From Stigmatella ashevillena (GTDB lineage: Bacteria; Myxococcota; Myxococcia; Myxococcales; Myxococcaceae), in the NCBI RefSeq assembly GCF_028368975.1, contig NZ_JAQNDM010000002.1:4458425-4522424 (forward strand): a stretch of 64,000 bases of DNA, in the 5' to 3' direction. A program made the translations under genes and the position numbers. Shown in pieces: positions 8,102-16,030 of the stretch; position 1 is the stretch's first letter; every line of letters begins with the position of its first letter. The notes beneath the pieces were generated by a model. That model saw nothing but the letters and a program-made list of their open reading frames with translations. It searched no databases and was not told the origin of the DNA.

Positions 8102-8590
8102 CCCGAGAACCCCGCCCGGACGCACCCACGTCCGGCACCAGACCGGAAATGAACGAGATCACTCTGCCCAATGCCGTCCGGAGCTTCATCAAGCATAAGC
8201 ATAAGCACAGGAAGGATTGAAGGCCTGTTGAGAGGTGGTGGACTGGACCGGAGGGGCAGAGAAGGGCTGTTGACGGGGGCCGCCCGAGCAGTGCGCCAGG
8301 TGGGTGGAGAAACCGCGCAGCCCCTTGGGGTACACGTCGGCCCTGGCCGCGCTCCCTTCAGGTGCGCGGCAGGGCTTGGCTCTCTTGGCTGGGGCGGCTT
8401 GAGTCTCAACACCCCGCGGCTTGAGGGGGCGCGCGCGCCGAGGCCAGCCTCGCACCTGCCGGGGGCAGGCCCAGGTGCTCCAGAATCGCCCCCACCCCTC
8501 CCGCCTCCTTCACCTACGCCAACACCCTTAAGCCTGCCTCCACACCTGCCGCAGGCGAGCCTCTGGCCTGGCCAGATGGAGGAGGCCTCC
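8102..8590. other. Gene-poor stretch inside the insertion
   Basis: No intact gene was found between the SDR stop and IS copy 2. A short tandem repeat CATAAG occurs near 8191-8206. The right part holds a decayed IS91-type transposase end (annotated separately). The remainder is GC-rich sequence with open frames of no recognisable family. Confidence 0.45.
8430..8565 (-). pseudogene. Remnant of an IS91-type (Y2) transposase C-terminus
   Basis: On the minus strand the peptide LACGRCGGRLKGVGV resembles the CPRCGGRLK zinc-binding segment near the C-terminus of IS91/ISPsy3-type transposases. After a frameshift, AILEHLGLPPAGARLASAR follows, matching the conserved IL-HLGLP-PAR tail of the same family in the right order. 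The two parts are in different frames and nothing upstream extends them, so this is a decayed fragment. The assignment is from remembered family motifs and needs a database search. Confidence 0.5.
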
Positions 8591-9446
8591 CTAGGAGTCT
8601 GTTGGGGTAAGAGGAAGAACCTACTCGACGGGTAGGCGAGGACGTGATGGGGTGTCCTACCCATGAGTAAGGTCTACCGCCCCTACCAGCCGGAGCAGTC
8701 GGAACTTCTGCCGCCTTCGCCCCGGGAGTGGCTGCCCGAAGAGCACTTGGCGTACTTCATCTTGGACACGGTGAAGGAGTTGGAGCTGAAGCCGCTGTTG
8801 GAGAAGTACGAGCGGGAGCTGAGGGGCTACCCGCCGTACCACCCGAGGATGCTGGTGGGGCTGCTGTTGTACGGCTACTGCGTGGGAGTGGCCTCGTCGC
8901 GGCGGCTTGAGAAAAGGGCGTACGAGGACGTGGCGTTCCGAATCATCGCCGCGGGCCAGCACCCGGACCACACAGCGATTGCGGAGTTTCGCAGGCGGCA
9001 CCTGAAGGAGTTGTCTGGGCTGTTCGTGCAGGTGCTGGCGCTGTGCCAGAAGGCAGGGCTGGTGAAGCTGGGGCACGTGGCGCTGGACGGCACGAAGCTC
9101 AAGGCGAACGCCAGCAAGCAAGGCGATGAGCTACGAGCGATGAGCCTCAAGGACTGGATGGCGCGGCGGCTCAGGACGAAGAAAGGCCGGGCAGTGTACG
9201 CACGCCGAAAGGCAGTGGCGGAGGCACCCTTTGGACAAATCAAGCAGGTGCGAGGCTTTCGGCAACTGTTGCTGCGAGGGCTGGCGAAGGCCCGTGGGGA
9301 GTGGGCGCTCATCTGCCTGACCCACAATCTGCTGAAGCTGCACCGAGCCACGGTCGCCGCGTAGCGGCGGGCTCGCTCCCTTGGAGCAAGCAGGCGCCGA
9401 GCCGTCTGCCCGACGCCCCTAAATCGTTAGCTCAACACACTCCTAG
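8591..9446 (+). mobile_element. IS1182-type element, internally deleted, copy 2
   Basis: This has the same 848-bp length (8595-9442) and orientation as copy 1, with the same inverted-repeat ends and CTAG on both sides. Differences are a handful of substitutions, including the last 25 bases of the right end (AAATCGTTAG here against GGCTCGTTGG). The right CTAG contains the TAG stop codon of the neighbouring minus-strand gene. Confidence 0.88.
8663..9364 (+). pseudogene. IS1182-family transposase, internal deletion (copy 2)
   Basis: The 233-residue product has the same N-terminal DUF772-like part, the same loss of the central catalytic region, and the same C-terminal part as copy 1. The shared deletion junction shows that the deleted form itself was copied, either by transposition in trans or by duplication. 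The frame is open, so transcription and translation are possible, but transposase activity is not expected. Confidence 0.85.
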
Positions 9447-9889
9447 ACGGTCCAGACGCGGTTGACCGTCAGCTCCATTCGAGCAAGTCGCCGCTTGAGC
9501 GCCGCATCCACGGGCCCCAAAGGGGACCACTTGGGCACCACGAAGTGCAGTTCCGCGTTGTAGAGCTTCGCGGCGCTCCCCAGCAGGCTCCACCGGTTCT
9601 CCGCGAGCGCGTCATCCACCATTGAAGGGGTGACGATCTCCAAGATGATGGGCGTGCGACCGGAGTCGGTCTGCCGGCAGGTGAAATCCGGCCGATGATC
9701 CTCGATGGTTCCTGACAAGACCGGCGGTGGCATGAAACCCGGCAACCGCGCCTTGATGTCCGAATACCCGATCGTCCGGAAGTATTCAGCCATGAGCCAC
9801 AGGAGCCTCCGCCGCTCCTCGTCCTCCACGACTGGCTCACAGCCCGGACTGAACAGCGCCTCTTTCTGGTTCGTGTCGTTGATCTCCAT
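9443..9889 (-). CDS. Small conserved protein, possible PD-(D/E)XK-like fold
   Basis: This protein has 148 residues from the ATG at 9889 (MEINDTNQ). It has no signal peptide or membrane segment. The middle reads HRPDFTC, then about 15 residues later PIILEIVTP, a spacing and strand pattern like the Asp and Glu strands of restriction-nuclease-fold proteins, although the catalytic Lys position is Val. Relatives I recall in other bacteria share the GYSDIKARLPG and RTPIILE segments and end close to WTV, so the gene is probably full length. The TAG stop lies in the CTAG that borders IS copy 2. Its function is unknown. Confidence 0.72.
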   Translation of the reverse strand: MEINDTNQKEALFSPGCEPVVEDEERRRLLWLMAEYFRTIGYSDIKARLPGFMPPPVLSGTIEDHRPDFTCRQTDSGRTPIILEIVTPSMVDDALAENRWSLLGSAAKLYNAELHFVVPKWSPLGPVDAALKRRLARMELTVNRVWTV

Positions 9890-10001
9890 GGCTCCCTGAA
9901 GTTGACTGCCCCTCCCTTCCCCAGCAACGAATGGGCCATACCGAGGAGCCTGGCAGGCGGTAGGGTAGGCAAGGAGGCTACATGCAAGCCTCCCGGGTGG
10001 C

Positions 10002-11804
10002 TTGGCCATTGCGGCCCACGGTGCGAGAGTCCGCGCCGCCGTGGCCCCCCGTCCTTCGCCGCACGTCTATCGCCGACTCTTGGGTTACTTGTCGCCTTAC
10101 CGGGGCCTGCTCCTGGCGGGCCTGGGGGCCTCGTTGATGGCCGCTGCGGCCACCTCCGCCTATGCCTGGCTGGTGGGGCCGCTGCTGCGCGCGGTGCTGA
10201 CCGGGGATCCGATCTCGTTGGCGGGGGTGAGCCTGCCCCCGGACCAGATGCTGCGCCGGTTGCCGGTGCTGGTGGTGGCGGTGGCGGCTGTAAAAGCGAC
10301 GGCCCAGTTTCTTCAGGGCGGGTGGATGCAGCGGCTCGGCCAGCGGGTGATGGCGGATCTGCGCCGCTTCCTCTACGCCCGGCTGCTTGCCCAGCCGCCT
10401 GCCTTCTTCGAGCGACGCCACTCGGGGGAGCTGCTCTCGCGCTTCACCGCGGATGTACCGCTGGTGGAGTTCTCGGTGGCGCAGGCGCTGTCCTCGTACG
10501 TCAAGGATGGGATGCAAATCGTGGCGCTGCTCGTCACGTGCGCCCTCATTGACGGGAAGCTGTTCCTGCTCACCTTCGTGGTGATGCCCGCCACGGTGGT
10601 GCCCGTGGCCCGCTTCGCGCGCTCGCTGAAGAAGGTGGCCCTGCGCTCCCAGTCGAGCCTGGGGGCCCTCACCTCGCTCACCGCCGAGCAGCTCCAGAAC
10701 CTGCCCGTGGTGCAGGCCTACGGCGGGGTGCCCCGGGCCCTGTCCCGCTTCGACGAGGAGGCGGGGCGCTACTTCGGGGAGATGCGCCGCTCGCTCTTCC
10801 TGCGCGGCGCCTTCAGCCCCACGGTGGAGATGCTGGGCATCGCCGGCGTGGCGCTGGTGGTGATGTGGGGGGCGCGCGCGGTGTCGGCCGAGCCCGCGCT
10901 GGCCGGACGGCTGCTTTCCTTCGTCGCCGCCTCGCTCCTGCTCTACCAACCGGTGAAGTCCCTGAGCGGCACGTTCTCCCAGGTGCTCACGGGGTTGGTA
11001 GCCGCCGAGCGACTCTTCGCCCTCGCGGATGAGCCCGCCCCTCCGGACGAGGGCCGCGAGGCGGAGCCCCTGAAGCAGGCCCTGGTCCTGGAAGGCGTCC
11101 GCGCCACCTACCTCGATGGCCGCGAGGGCCTGCGCGGCGTGGACCTCACCGTGCCGGTGGGCACCCGGGTGGCGCTGGTGGGCGCCTCGGGTGCGGGAAA
11201 GACGACCCTCTTCTCCATCCTGTTGGGCTTCCTCCCCACCAGCGGGGGCGAGGTGCGCTGGGACGGGGTGCCGCTGCGGGAGCTGAAGCCCTCCAGCGTG
11301 CGCGCGCAGATGGCCTGGGTGCCTCAGGAGCCCGTGCTCTTCTCCGGCACCGTGCGCCACAACCTCCTGCTGAGCCGCCCCGGGGCGAGCGACGCGGAGC
11401 TGTGGGAGGCCCTCACGCTGGCGCACGCGCGCGACTTCGTGAGCACCCTGCCCGCGGGGCTCGACGAGCCGGTGGGCGAGCGCGGCTCCCGGCTGTCCGG
11501 TGGCCAACGGCAGCGCCTGGTCCTCGCCCGGGCCTTCCTGCGCCGTCCCTCCCTGCTGCTGCTGGACGAGCCGACGAGCGCGCTGGACGCGGCCAGCGAG
11601 GCGGCGGTGGGCGAAGGGCTGGCGGCGCTGATGAAGGGCCGCACGGTGCTTGTCATCGCGCACCGGCTCGCCACGGTGAGGGACGCGGACCTCATCCTGG
11701 TGATGGACGCCGGCCGGGTGGTGGAGTCCGGCACCCATGAGCAGCTCGTCGCGCGCCAGGGGCGCTATGCGCGGCTGCTGGGCGAGGGCGCCGTCGCCGC
11801 CTGA
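10002..11804 (+). CDS. ABC-type exporter, fused permease and ATPase (MsbA-like)
   Basis: This is a half-transporter of up to 600 residues that would act as a homodimer in the inner membrane, exporting lipids, drugs or another hydrophobic substrate. The type-1 exporter membrane domain spans about residues 25-310 (YRRLLGYLSPYRGLLLAG onward). The ATPase domain spans about 340-595, with Walker A GASGAGKTT, Q-loop VPQEP, signature LSGGQRQR, Walker B LLLLDEPTSALD and the H-loop AHRL. The start is uncertain: TTG at 10002 or GTG at 10041 fit the frame, while a good ribosome site AAGGAGG precedes an ATG at 9982 in another frame. No partner subunit or accessory gene is adjacent. Confidence 0.93.
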   Translation: MAIAAHGARVRAAVAPRPSPHVYRRLLGYLSPYRGLLLAGLGASLMAAAATSAYAWLVGPLLRAVLTGDPISLAGVSLPPDQMLRRLPVLVVAVAAVKATAQFLQGGWMQRLGQRVMADLRRFLYARLLAQPPAFFERRHSGELLSRFTADVPLVEFSVAQALSSYVKDGMQIVALLVTCALIDGKLFLLTFVVMPATVVPVARFARSLKKVALRSQSSLGALTSLTAEQLQNLPVVQAYGGVPRALSRFDEEAGRYFGEMRRSLFLRGAFSPTVEMLGIAGVALVVMWGARAVSAEPALAGRLLSFVAASLLLYQPVKSLSGTFSQVLTGLVAAERLFALADEPAPPDEGREAEPLKQALVLEGVRATYLDGREGLRGVDLTVPVGTRVALVGASGAGKTTLFSILLGFLPTSGGEVRWDGVPLRELKPSSVRAQMAWVPQEPVLFSGTVRHNLLLSRPGASDAELWEALTLAHARDFVSTLPAGLDEPVGERGSRLSGGQRQRLVLARAFLRRPSLLLLDEPTSALDAASEAAVGEGLAALMKGRTVLVIAHRLATVRDADLILVMDAGRVVESGTHEQLVARQGRYARLLGEGAVAA

Positions 11805-11866
11805 ACCGCGCGGGGCGCCCTTCCGCCTTGCGTCCCCCCGCCAGGCTTTGCCAGCGTTGGGCGGGC

Positions 11867-12247
11867 ATGCCGCGCGAGCCTTCTCCGCTCAACCCCAACG
11901 CCCTGCTGCTGGTCCCGGCCCTGGCCCTGGCGGCCGTGGCGTGCGCGGCGGTGGTGGCCCGTCAGGCCTCGGTGGCCGTGGCGGCCTCGGCCACCCTCTT
12001 CCTCGTCCCCGTCGTCTTCCGCCTGCTCACCCGCACCTGGTACCGCGGGCTGGTGCTGCGGGGGGTGGGACTGTTCGTGCTCGGCTTCCAACTGCCGCTG
12101 CTCATTCTGGGCTTCTGTGCGGGAGCGCACATTGGCTGTGAGCCAGGCAAGTGCTTTGGACTCATCACTCTGGGCGCGTTTCTAGGACCCATTGTGGGGG
12201 TGATGTTCACCGTCATCTATTGGCTGGTCGGCCGGCCCCCGGCCTGA
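11867..12247 (+). CDS. Small integral membrane protein, unknown function
   Basis: A 126-residue protein starting at ATG 11867 (MPREPSPLNPNALLL). It has about four hydrophobic segments: LLLVPALALAAVACAAVVA, VAVAASATLFLVPVV, GVGLFVLGFQLPLLILGF, and a final GAFLGPIVGVMFTVIYWL. A short loop with Cys residues (IGCEPGKCFG) could form a disulphide. No family was recognised. It begins 63 bases after the ABC exporter on the same strand and may be co-transcribed, but a role in export is only a guess. Confidence 0.7.
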   Translation: MPREPSPLNPNALLLVPALALAAVACAAVVARQASVAVAASATLFLVPVVFRLLTRTWYRGLVLRGVGLFVLGFQLPLLILGFCAGAHIGCEPGKCFGLITLGAFLGPIVGVMFTVIYWLVGRPPA

Positions 12248-12286
12248 GTTCCCAAGAAATAGGGGGGATCCCTAATTTCCGGGGTA

Positions 12287-13945
12287 ATGATCGTTACCGC
12301 CAAAGCCAGCCTTGCGCCGGGGACGCTCGCGGCCGCCGCCGCCCCCACGACGGTCCTGCTCGTCTCGGGGGTAACCCTGGTCTGCCTGGGAGGCTCCGAG
12401 GCCGTCTCACGGGTGGTGGGAGCGGCGGGGCCTTTCACCCTCCTGGTGGTCATCTCAGGGCTGGTGGAGATGGTCTTCCTGACCCTGATGCTCTGCCAGG
12501 CCAGCACGGGGCGCGTGGTGCCCCTGGCGGTGATGTTGGGGGTGGCCACGCTGCCCTGGACGGTGGGCCTGTTGGGCACGGAGGTGCTGGTGGGCCGGAC
12601 GGTGGAGGCGCTGGGCACCCTGGAGCCCTCGGACGCACGGACCCTGTTGGCCCAAGGCACGGGCATGGCGATGGCGCCCCGGATGCTGGGCGCCTGGACG
12701 AGCGCGGCGCTGCTGGCGGGGCTGGGGCTGGGGCTGGGGCTGACCCGGAACGAGTCCGAGCTGGGCATCGAGAAGCAGCACACCCCCGCGGGCCGAACCT
12801 TCGGCGTCATCGTGGCCTTCGTCCTGGCCACCGTCGCGGTGGTCAGCGCGCTGGAAGCCTACCGGCTCTTCCTGCCGCTCATGGGCCTGGCGCAGGTGCC
12901 CATCACCGGGCGCGCGGGCTTCCTTGAACAGGCCGCCGAGGAGATCCTCCACTTGCAGCCGGTGCGCTGGGGAAGCGTGGGCTCGCTCGCCGTGCTCGGG
13001 GGAACGCTCCTCTTGTGGATGGCCCGCGGCGGCCCCCGGGGCAAGGAGTGGATGGGGAGCCTCATCCTCGTGGCCTCCGTGACCGCCCTGTTCTTGCTGG
13101 ATGGCCACCCGCTGCGCACGGCCGTGACGGGGGCGAGGGCCGCCGGGCTCTGGCCTGCCCTGCCCCCCGCGGGCTTCGAGGCCCTGCGGACCGCGCAGAC
13201 CTCCGCGCTTCCCCCCCGGGCCGCCTTCGCCACCCTCGAGGGGCTGGTACCCCACGGAGGCCCGCGGCTGCCCTGGACCGCCTCTTCCGAGACGCTCGCC
13301 AGCGCGCTCTCCCCCTCGCTCTCTACGGCCGCTCCGGGAGCCCTGCAACCCGCGGGACTCGCCCCGGAGCCCGTGCTGCCACTCCAGAGCGACGTGCGGC
13401 TGGCGGGCCCTGACCTGCGCCACCTGATACAGGCCAGCGCCCAGACGGGGGCCCGCTCCATGGCGCTCGTGGGGCAACACCCGGACGCGGTCAGCCCCGC
13501 CACGCTGAAGCACCTCGAGGCCCGCCTGCCCCTCTTCGCCCTGCTGGCGGCACAACCCGGAACGCTGCGGCTCCTGTTTCCCTCGGCCCTGCCGGGCCCC
13601 CTGGCCCTGTCCTGGCGCGCCCGCATCGAGGCAAACACCCTGCTGCACCTCTCCCCGGCCGCGGGCGGCCCGGCCCTGCGCGTGTCCCTCCACTCGCGGC
13701 CCGCCGAAGTGCCCAACGTGCTGGCGGGAGCCTTCGTGGGGCTGGAACTCTCGGAGGAGGTCTCTTTGAAGGAGCTGGGCGCCGCCGCCGACGTCATCGC
13801 GCTGTCGGGCGCCTCGGCCGTGGTCCTGTTCGATTCGAGCCCCCACAAGGCCGCCGCGCCCTCGCTCGGTGACATCGAGGCCCAGTGGCCGGAGCCCTTC
13901 CACCGGGTGGCGGAGGAGCCTCACCGCGCCCTGGAAACGCTCTGA
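12287..13945 (+). CDS. Polytopic membrane protein with a large C-terminal domain, unknown
   Basis: A 552-residue protein. The first 285 residues carry about seven hydrophobic segments (for example TLLVVISGLVEMVFLTLMLC and VIVAFVLATVAVVSALEA). The remaining about 265 residues are soluble and probably periplasmic, ending with VSLKELGAAADVIALSG followed by VVLFD, weakly reminiscent of ExbD/TolR-type biopolymer-transport modules. No conserved catalytic motif was seen. An AT-rich inverted repeat lies 9-40 bases upstream of the ATG. The 3' end is 18 bases from the convergent gene at 13964. Confidence 0.75.
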   Translation: MIVTAKASLAPGTLAAAAAPTTVLLVSGVTLVCLGGSEAVSRVVGAAGPFTLLVVISGLVEMVFLTLMLCQASTGRVVPLAVMLGVATLPWTVGLLGTEVLVGRTVEALGTLEPSDARTLLAQGTGMAMAPRMLGAWTSAALLAGLGLGLGLTRNESELGIEKQHTPAGRTFGVIVAFVLATVAVVSALEAYRLFLPLMGLAQVPITGRAGFLEQAAEEILHLQPVRWGSVGSLAVLGGTLLLWMARGGPRGKEWMGSLILVASVTALFLLDGHPLRTAVTGARAAGLWPALPPAGFEALRTAQTSALPPRAAFATLEGLVPHGGPRLPWTASSETLASALSPSLSTAAPGALQPAGLAPEPVLPLQSDVRLAGPDLRHLIQASAQTGARSMALVGQHPDAVSPATLKHLEARLPLFALLAAQPGTLRLLFPSALPGPLALSWRARIEANTLLHLSPAAGGPALRVSLHSRPAEVPNVLAGAFVGLELSEEVSLKELGAAADVIALSGASAVVLFDSSPHKAAAPSLGDIEAQWPEPFHRVAEEPHRALETL

Positions 13946-13963
13946 CGGGCGCCGCGCGGGCCC

Positions 13964-14572
13964 TCAGAGCAGCCAGACGAGGATGGCAATGCCCACGATG
14001 AGCCCCACGCCCAGCACCCCCAGCATCATCAGCCCCTCGAACCGGGACGAGGGGGGGGGCACCCAGGCAGGCCGTGGGGCGGGCGAGGCAGAGGGGATCG
14101 CCGTGACCGTGGCCTCCTCGGGCTCCTGAGGGCGAAGGGGGACCAGGGGTTCCCCCCGCAGCTCGAGCCCCTCGCGCGCCAGGGCCAGCACCCGCTTCAT
14201 GTGCAGGATGTAGCGATCCTCGCCTTCGTACCCCGCGAGCGCCCGGGCGCCGCGCACGAGCCGGAAGGGCAGCAATTGGGGATCCGTGCGGATGGTGGCC
14301 GCGGCTGGGTTCACCCTCGCGCCCGCCCCCCGCTCCACCCAGCCTGTGAGCAGGCCCTCGCCGCTCGACCACACATAATGATCATCCAGCAGCGTCATCT
14401 CCTGACGCTGCACGCGGCCCTCGGGATCCACCAGCGACAGCAGCTCCACCCCCTGGGCACTCATGTGCCAGACCGGGCGGTGTCCGTTGTCTCCAGGGGG
14501 CCCCTCGACGGCTCGCACGTGGGCGAGCGCCTGGACCGCGGCCTTCAACTTTTCGGGCGAGGGGTTGTCCAT
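13964..14572 (-). CDS. Tail-anchored protein of unknown function
   Basis: A 202-residue protein from ATG 14572 (MDNPSPEKLKAAVQ). The N-terminal 140 residues are soluble with no recognised domain (segments RPVWHMSAQGVELLSLVDPEG and YILHMKRVLALAREGLEL). A Pro/Ala-rich linker leads to one C-terminal hydrophobic helix (LMMLGVLGVGLIVGIAILVWLL region), so the bulk should face the cytoplasm. The enclosing frame runs much further upstream as antisense to the genes at 14.7-17.5 kb, but only this end has its own start and coding character. It is convergent with 12287-13945. Confidence 0.72.
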   Translation of the reverse strand: MDNPSPEKLKAAVQALAHVRAVEGPPGDNGHRPVWHMSAQGVELLSLVDPEGRVQRQEMTLLDDHYVWSSGEGLLTGWVERGAGARVNPAAATIRTDPQLLPFRLVRGARALAGYEGEDRYILHMKRVLALAREGLELRGEPLVPLRPQEPEEATVTAIPSASPAPRPAWVPPPSSRFEGLMMLGVLGVGLIVGIAILVWLL

Positions 14573-14686
14573 CCCGCGCGGGAGCCTACCATGGCACGCC
14601 CGGGCCCTTCCCTCCCGTTGAGGGGTGAATGAAGCCCGCGGACACCGCGTGCGTCCTTTGACGCATGCGGCTAGCTTCCCCCACCC

Positions 14687-15451
14687 ATGAGCCGCTCCCG
14701 CGGAAGAGACACCGAATTCACCCACCACTTCGAGGGCGCACAGACGCTCGATGGGCTGCTGGAGCTGGCCGGCAGCCCCTTCGGCTCCGAGGAAGTGCTC
14801 GCGCGCATGCGTGCAGCCCATGCCGAGGGCCAGACGCACGGCGCGGTGATTCCCACCTTGTTCGAAGGCGAGCCCCACTTCCCCTCCCCCGAGGTGGCCC
14901 GCCGACTGTTCCAGAACCTGCTGGGGCTTTGGGACCTGGTGGAAGAGGGACTCTCGGTGCGCCTGGAGGACGGTCCCCGCCCCCCCCGGCCCAAGAAGGC
15001 GAAGCTGGAGGCGCCCCGGCCCTTCGCTCCTGGCGAGCCGGACGCTGAATTCGTGGAGGCCGCCTGGCGTTACTTGGAAGAGGACGACAAGGGACGGCAG
15101 CGGCGGACCCATTCCTTCGAGAACCGGCAGGATGCGTTGCTGGGCGCCCTTGACGCAGCGGGCCTGACAGACGAAGGATATGGGGCTGCCCGGCACCTCC
15201 TCTTCGAGTTGCACGCCATGCTGGAGCTGGGCTGGCCGCAAGGGCTTGCCAGCGTGGACCCGGCGCAACTGGAGAGGCCGGGCACGGAGACTCCGCCGGT
15301 GCCCGAGGCCCTCGCCGCATACGCGGAAGAAGCACTGTTCGAGGCGGAGCAGGACGAGGAGCACCCGCTGTCGCCCGAGGAACTCACGCAGGTGCGCACC
15401 CTGGTGCGGCGTGGGCTGACGGCACTGTGGGGGGCTCGGAAGGGACGTTGA
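14687..15451 (+). CDS. Hypothetical soluble protein, conserved in myxobacteria
   Basis: A 254-residue acidic, helical protein with no signal or membrane segment. It starts MSRSRGRDTEFTHHFEGAQTLDGLLELAG; a middle Pro/Lys linker (RPPRPKKAKLEAPRPF) separates two helical halves. No family was recognised. It is followed after three bases by the gene at 15455, so the two form an operon, perhaps with the histidine kinase at 16031. Confidence 0.78.
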   Translation: MSRSRGRDTEFTHHFEGAQTLDGLLELAGSPFGSEEVLARMRAAHAEGQTHGAVIPTLFEGEPHFPSPEVARRLFQNLLGLWDLVEEGLSVRLEDGPRPPRPKKAKLEAPRPFAPGEPDAEFVEAAWRYLEEDDKGRQRRTHSFENRQDALLGALDAAGLTDEGYGAARHLLFELHAMLELGWPQGLASVDPAQLERPGTETPPVPEALAAYAEEALFEAEQDEEHPLSPEELTQVRTLVRRGLTALWGARKGR

Positions 15452-15454
15452 AGG

Positions 15455-16015
15455 ATGGCTCGCGACAAGGACGACAACGAAGGCGGCGGATTTTCCGGCA
15501 AGCGCACCAAGACGTGGCGCGAAATCGACGCCCAGCGGGGCAAGAGCCGAAGCCACTCGCGCCAGGATGACCCGGCCCAGCAGCGCATCGAGCGCAGCGC
15601 CTCGTATCAAAAGTACAAGACGGCCGCGGACGCGCTCTTCACCGGGGGCGAGCTGCCCCAGGGACTGGCCGAGAAGTTCGATCCCGACGGCAAGCGCAAG
15701 GCCCAGAAGGCGGCCATGCAGAAGCTGGCCGAAGCCGAGACGCGCCAGGACTGGGTCCAGGGCGTCATCGCCTACCTGGAGAAGTATCCGGACCTGCCCG
15801 AGGACGCGTACTTCCTCGACAGCCTGCTGGACCACCCACGCGAGCGGATCTCCGACAAGGCGCTCGCGAAGCTGGAGGCCCTGGAGGCGGAGGGCAAGCT
15901 GAAGACGAAGGTTCCCAAGAGCCTGGACGAGCGCCTGAAGTCCATTCAGCTCACCAGCATGGATCCCGACATGCAGGGCCGGGCCAAGGCCTTGCGCGAG
16001 AAGCTCAAGGCCTGA
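15455..16015 (+). CDS. Highly charged hypothetical protein
   Basis: A 186-residue, Lys/Arg/Glu/Asp-rich soluble protein. The N-terminus is disordered-looking (MARDKDDNEGGGFSGKR), and the rest is predicted helical with a VIAYLEKYPDLPEDAYFLDSL segment and a RISDKALAKLEALEAEGKLK segment that recur as a pair in related delta-proteobacterial proteins of unknown role. It starts three bases after the previous stop, and the kinase gene follows 16 bases downstream, which suggests one transcript. Confidence 0.8.
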   Translation: MARDKDDNEGGGFSGKRTKTWREIDAQRGKSRSHSRQDDPAQQRIERSASYQKYKTAADALFTGGELPQGLAEKFDPDGKRKAQKAAMQKLAEAETRQDWVQGVIAYLEKYPDLPEDAYFLDSLLDHPRERISDKALAKLEALEAEGKLKTKVPKSLDERLKSIQLTSMDPDMQGRAKALREKLKA

Positions 16016-16030
16016 AGGGCTCTTGACCGC

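Larger units (their letters stand above)
4784..9446. mobile_element. Putative composite insertion bounded by two direct IS1182-like copies
   Basis: Two nearly identical 848-bp elements in the same orientation bracket 2.95 kb of gene fragments and actinobacterial-looking DNA. CTAG is present at the outer left end (4784-4787) and outer right end (9443-9446), as expected if the whole block entered one CTAG site. Removing it would join the dnaJ upstream region directly to a co-oriented small gene ending at 9443, a normal gene spacing. The interior is a patchwork, so it may have been assembled in several steps. The unit reading is inference; the flanking copies are observed. Confidence 0.5.
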
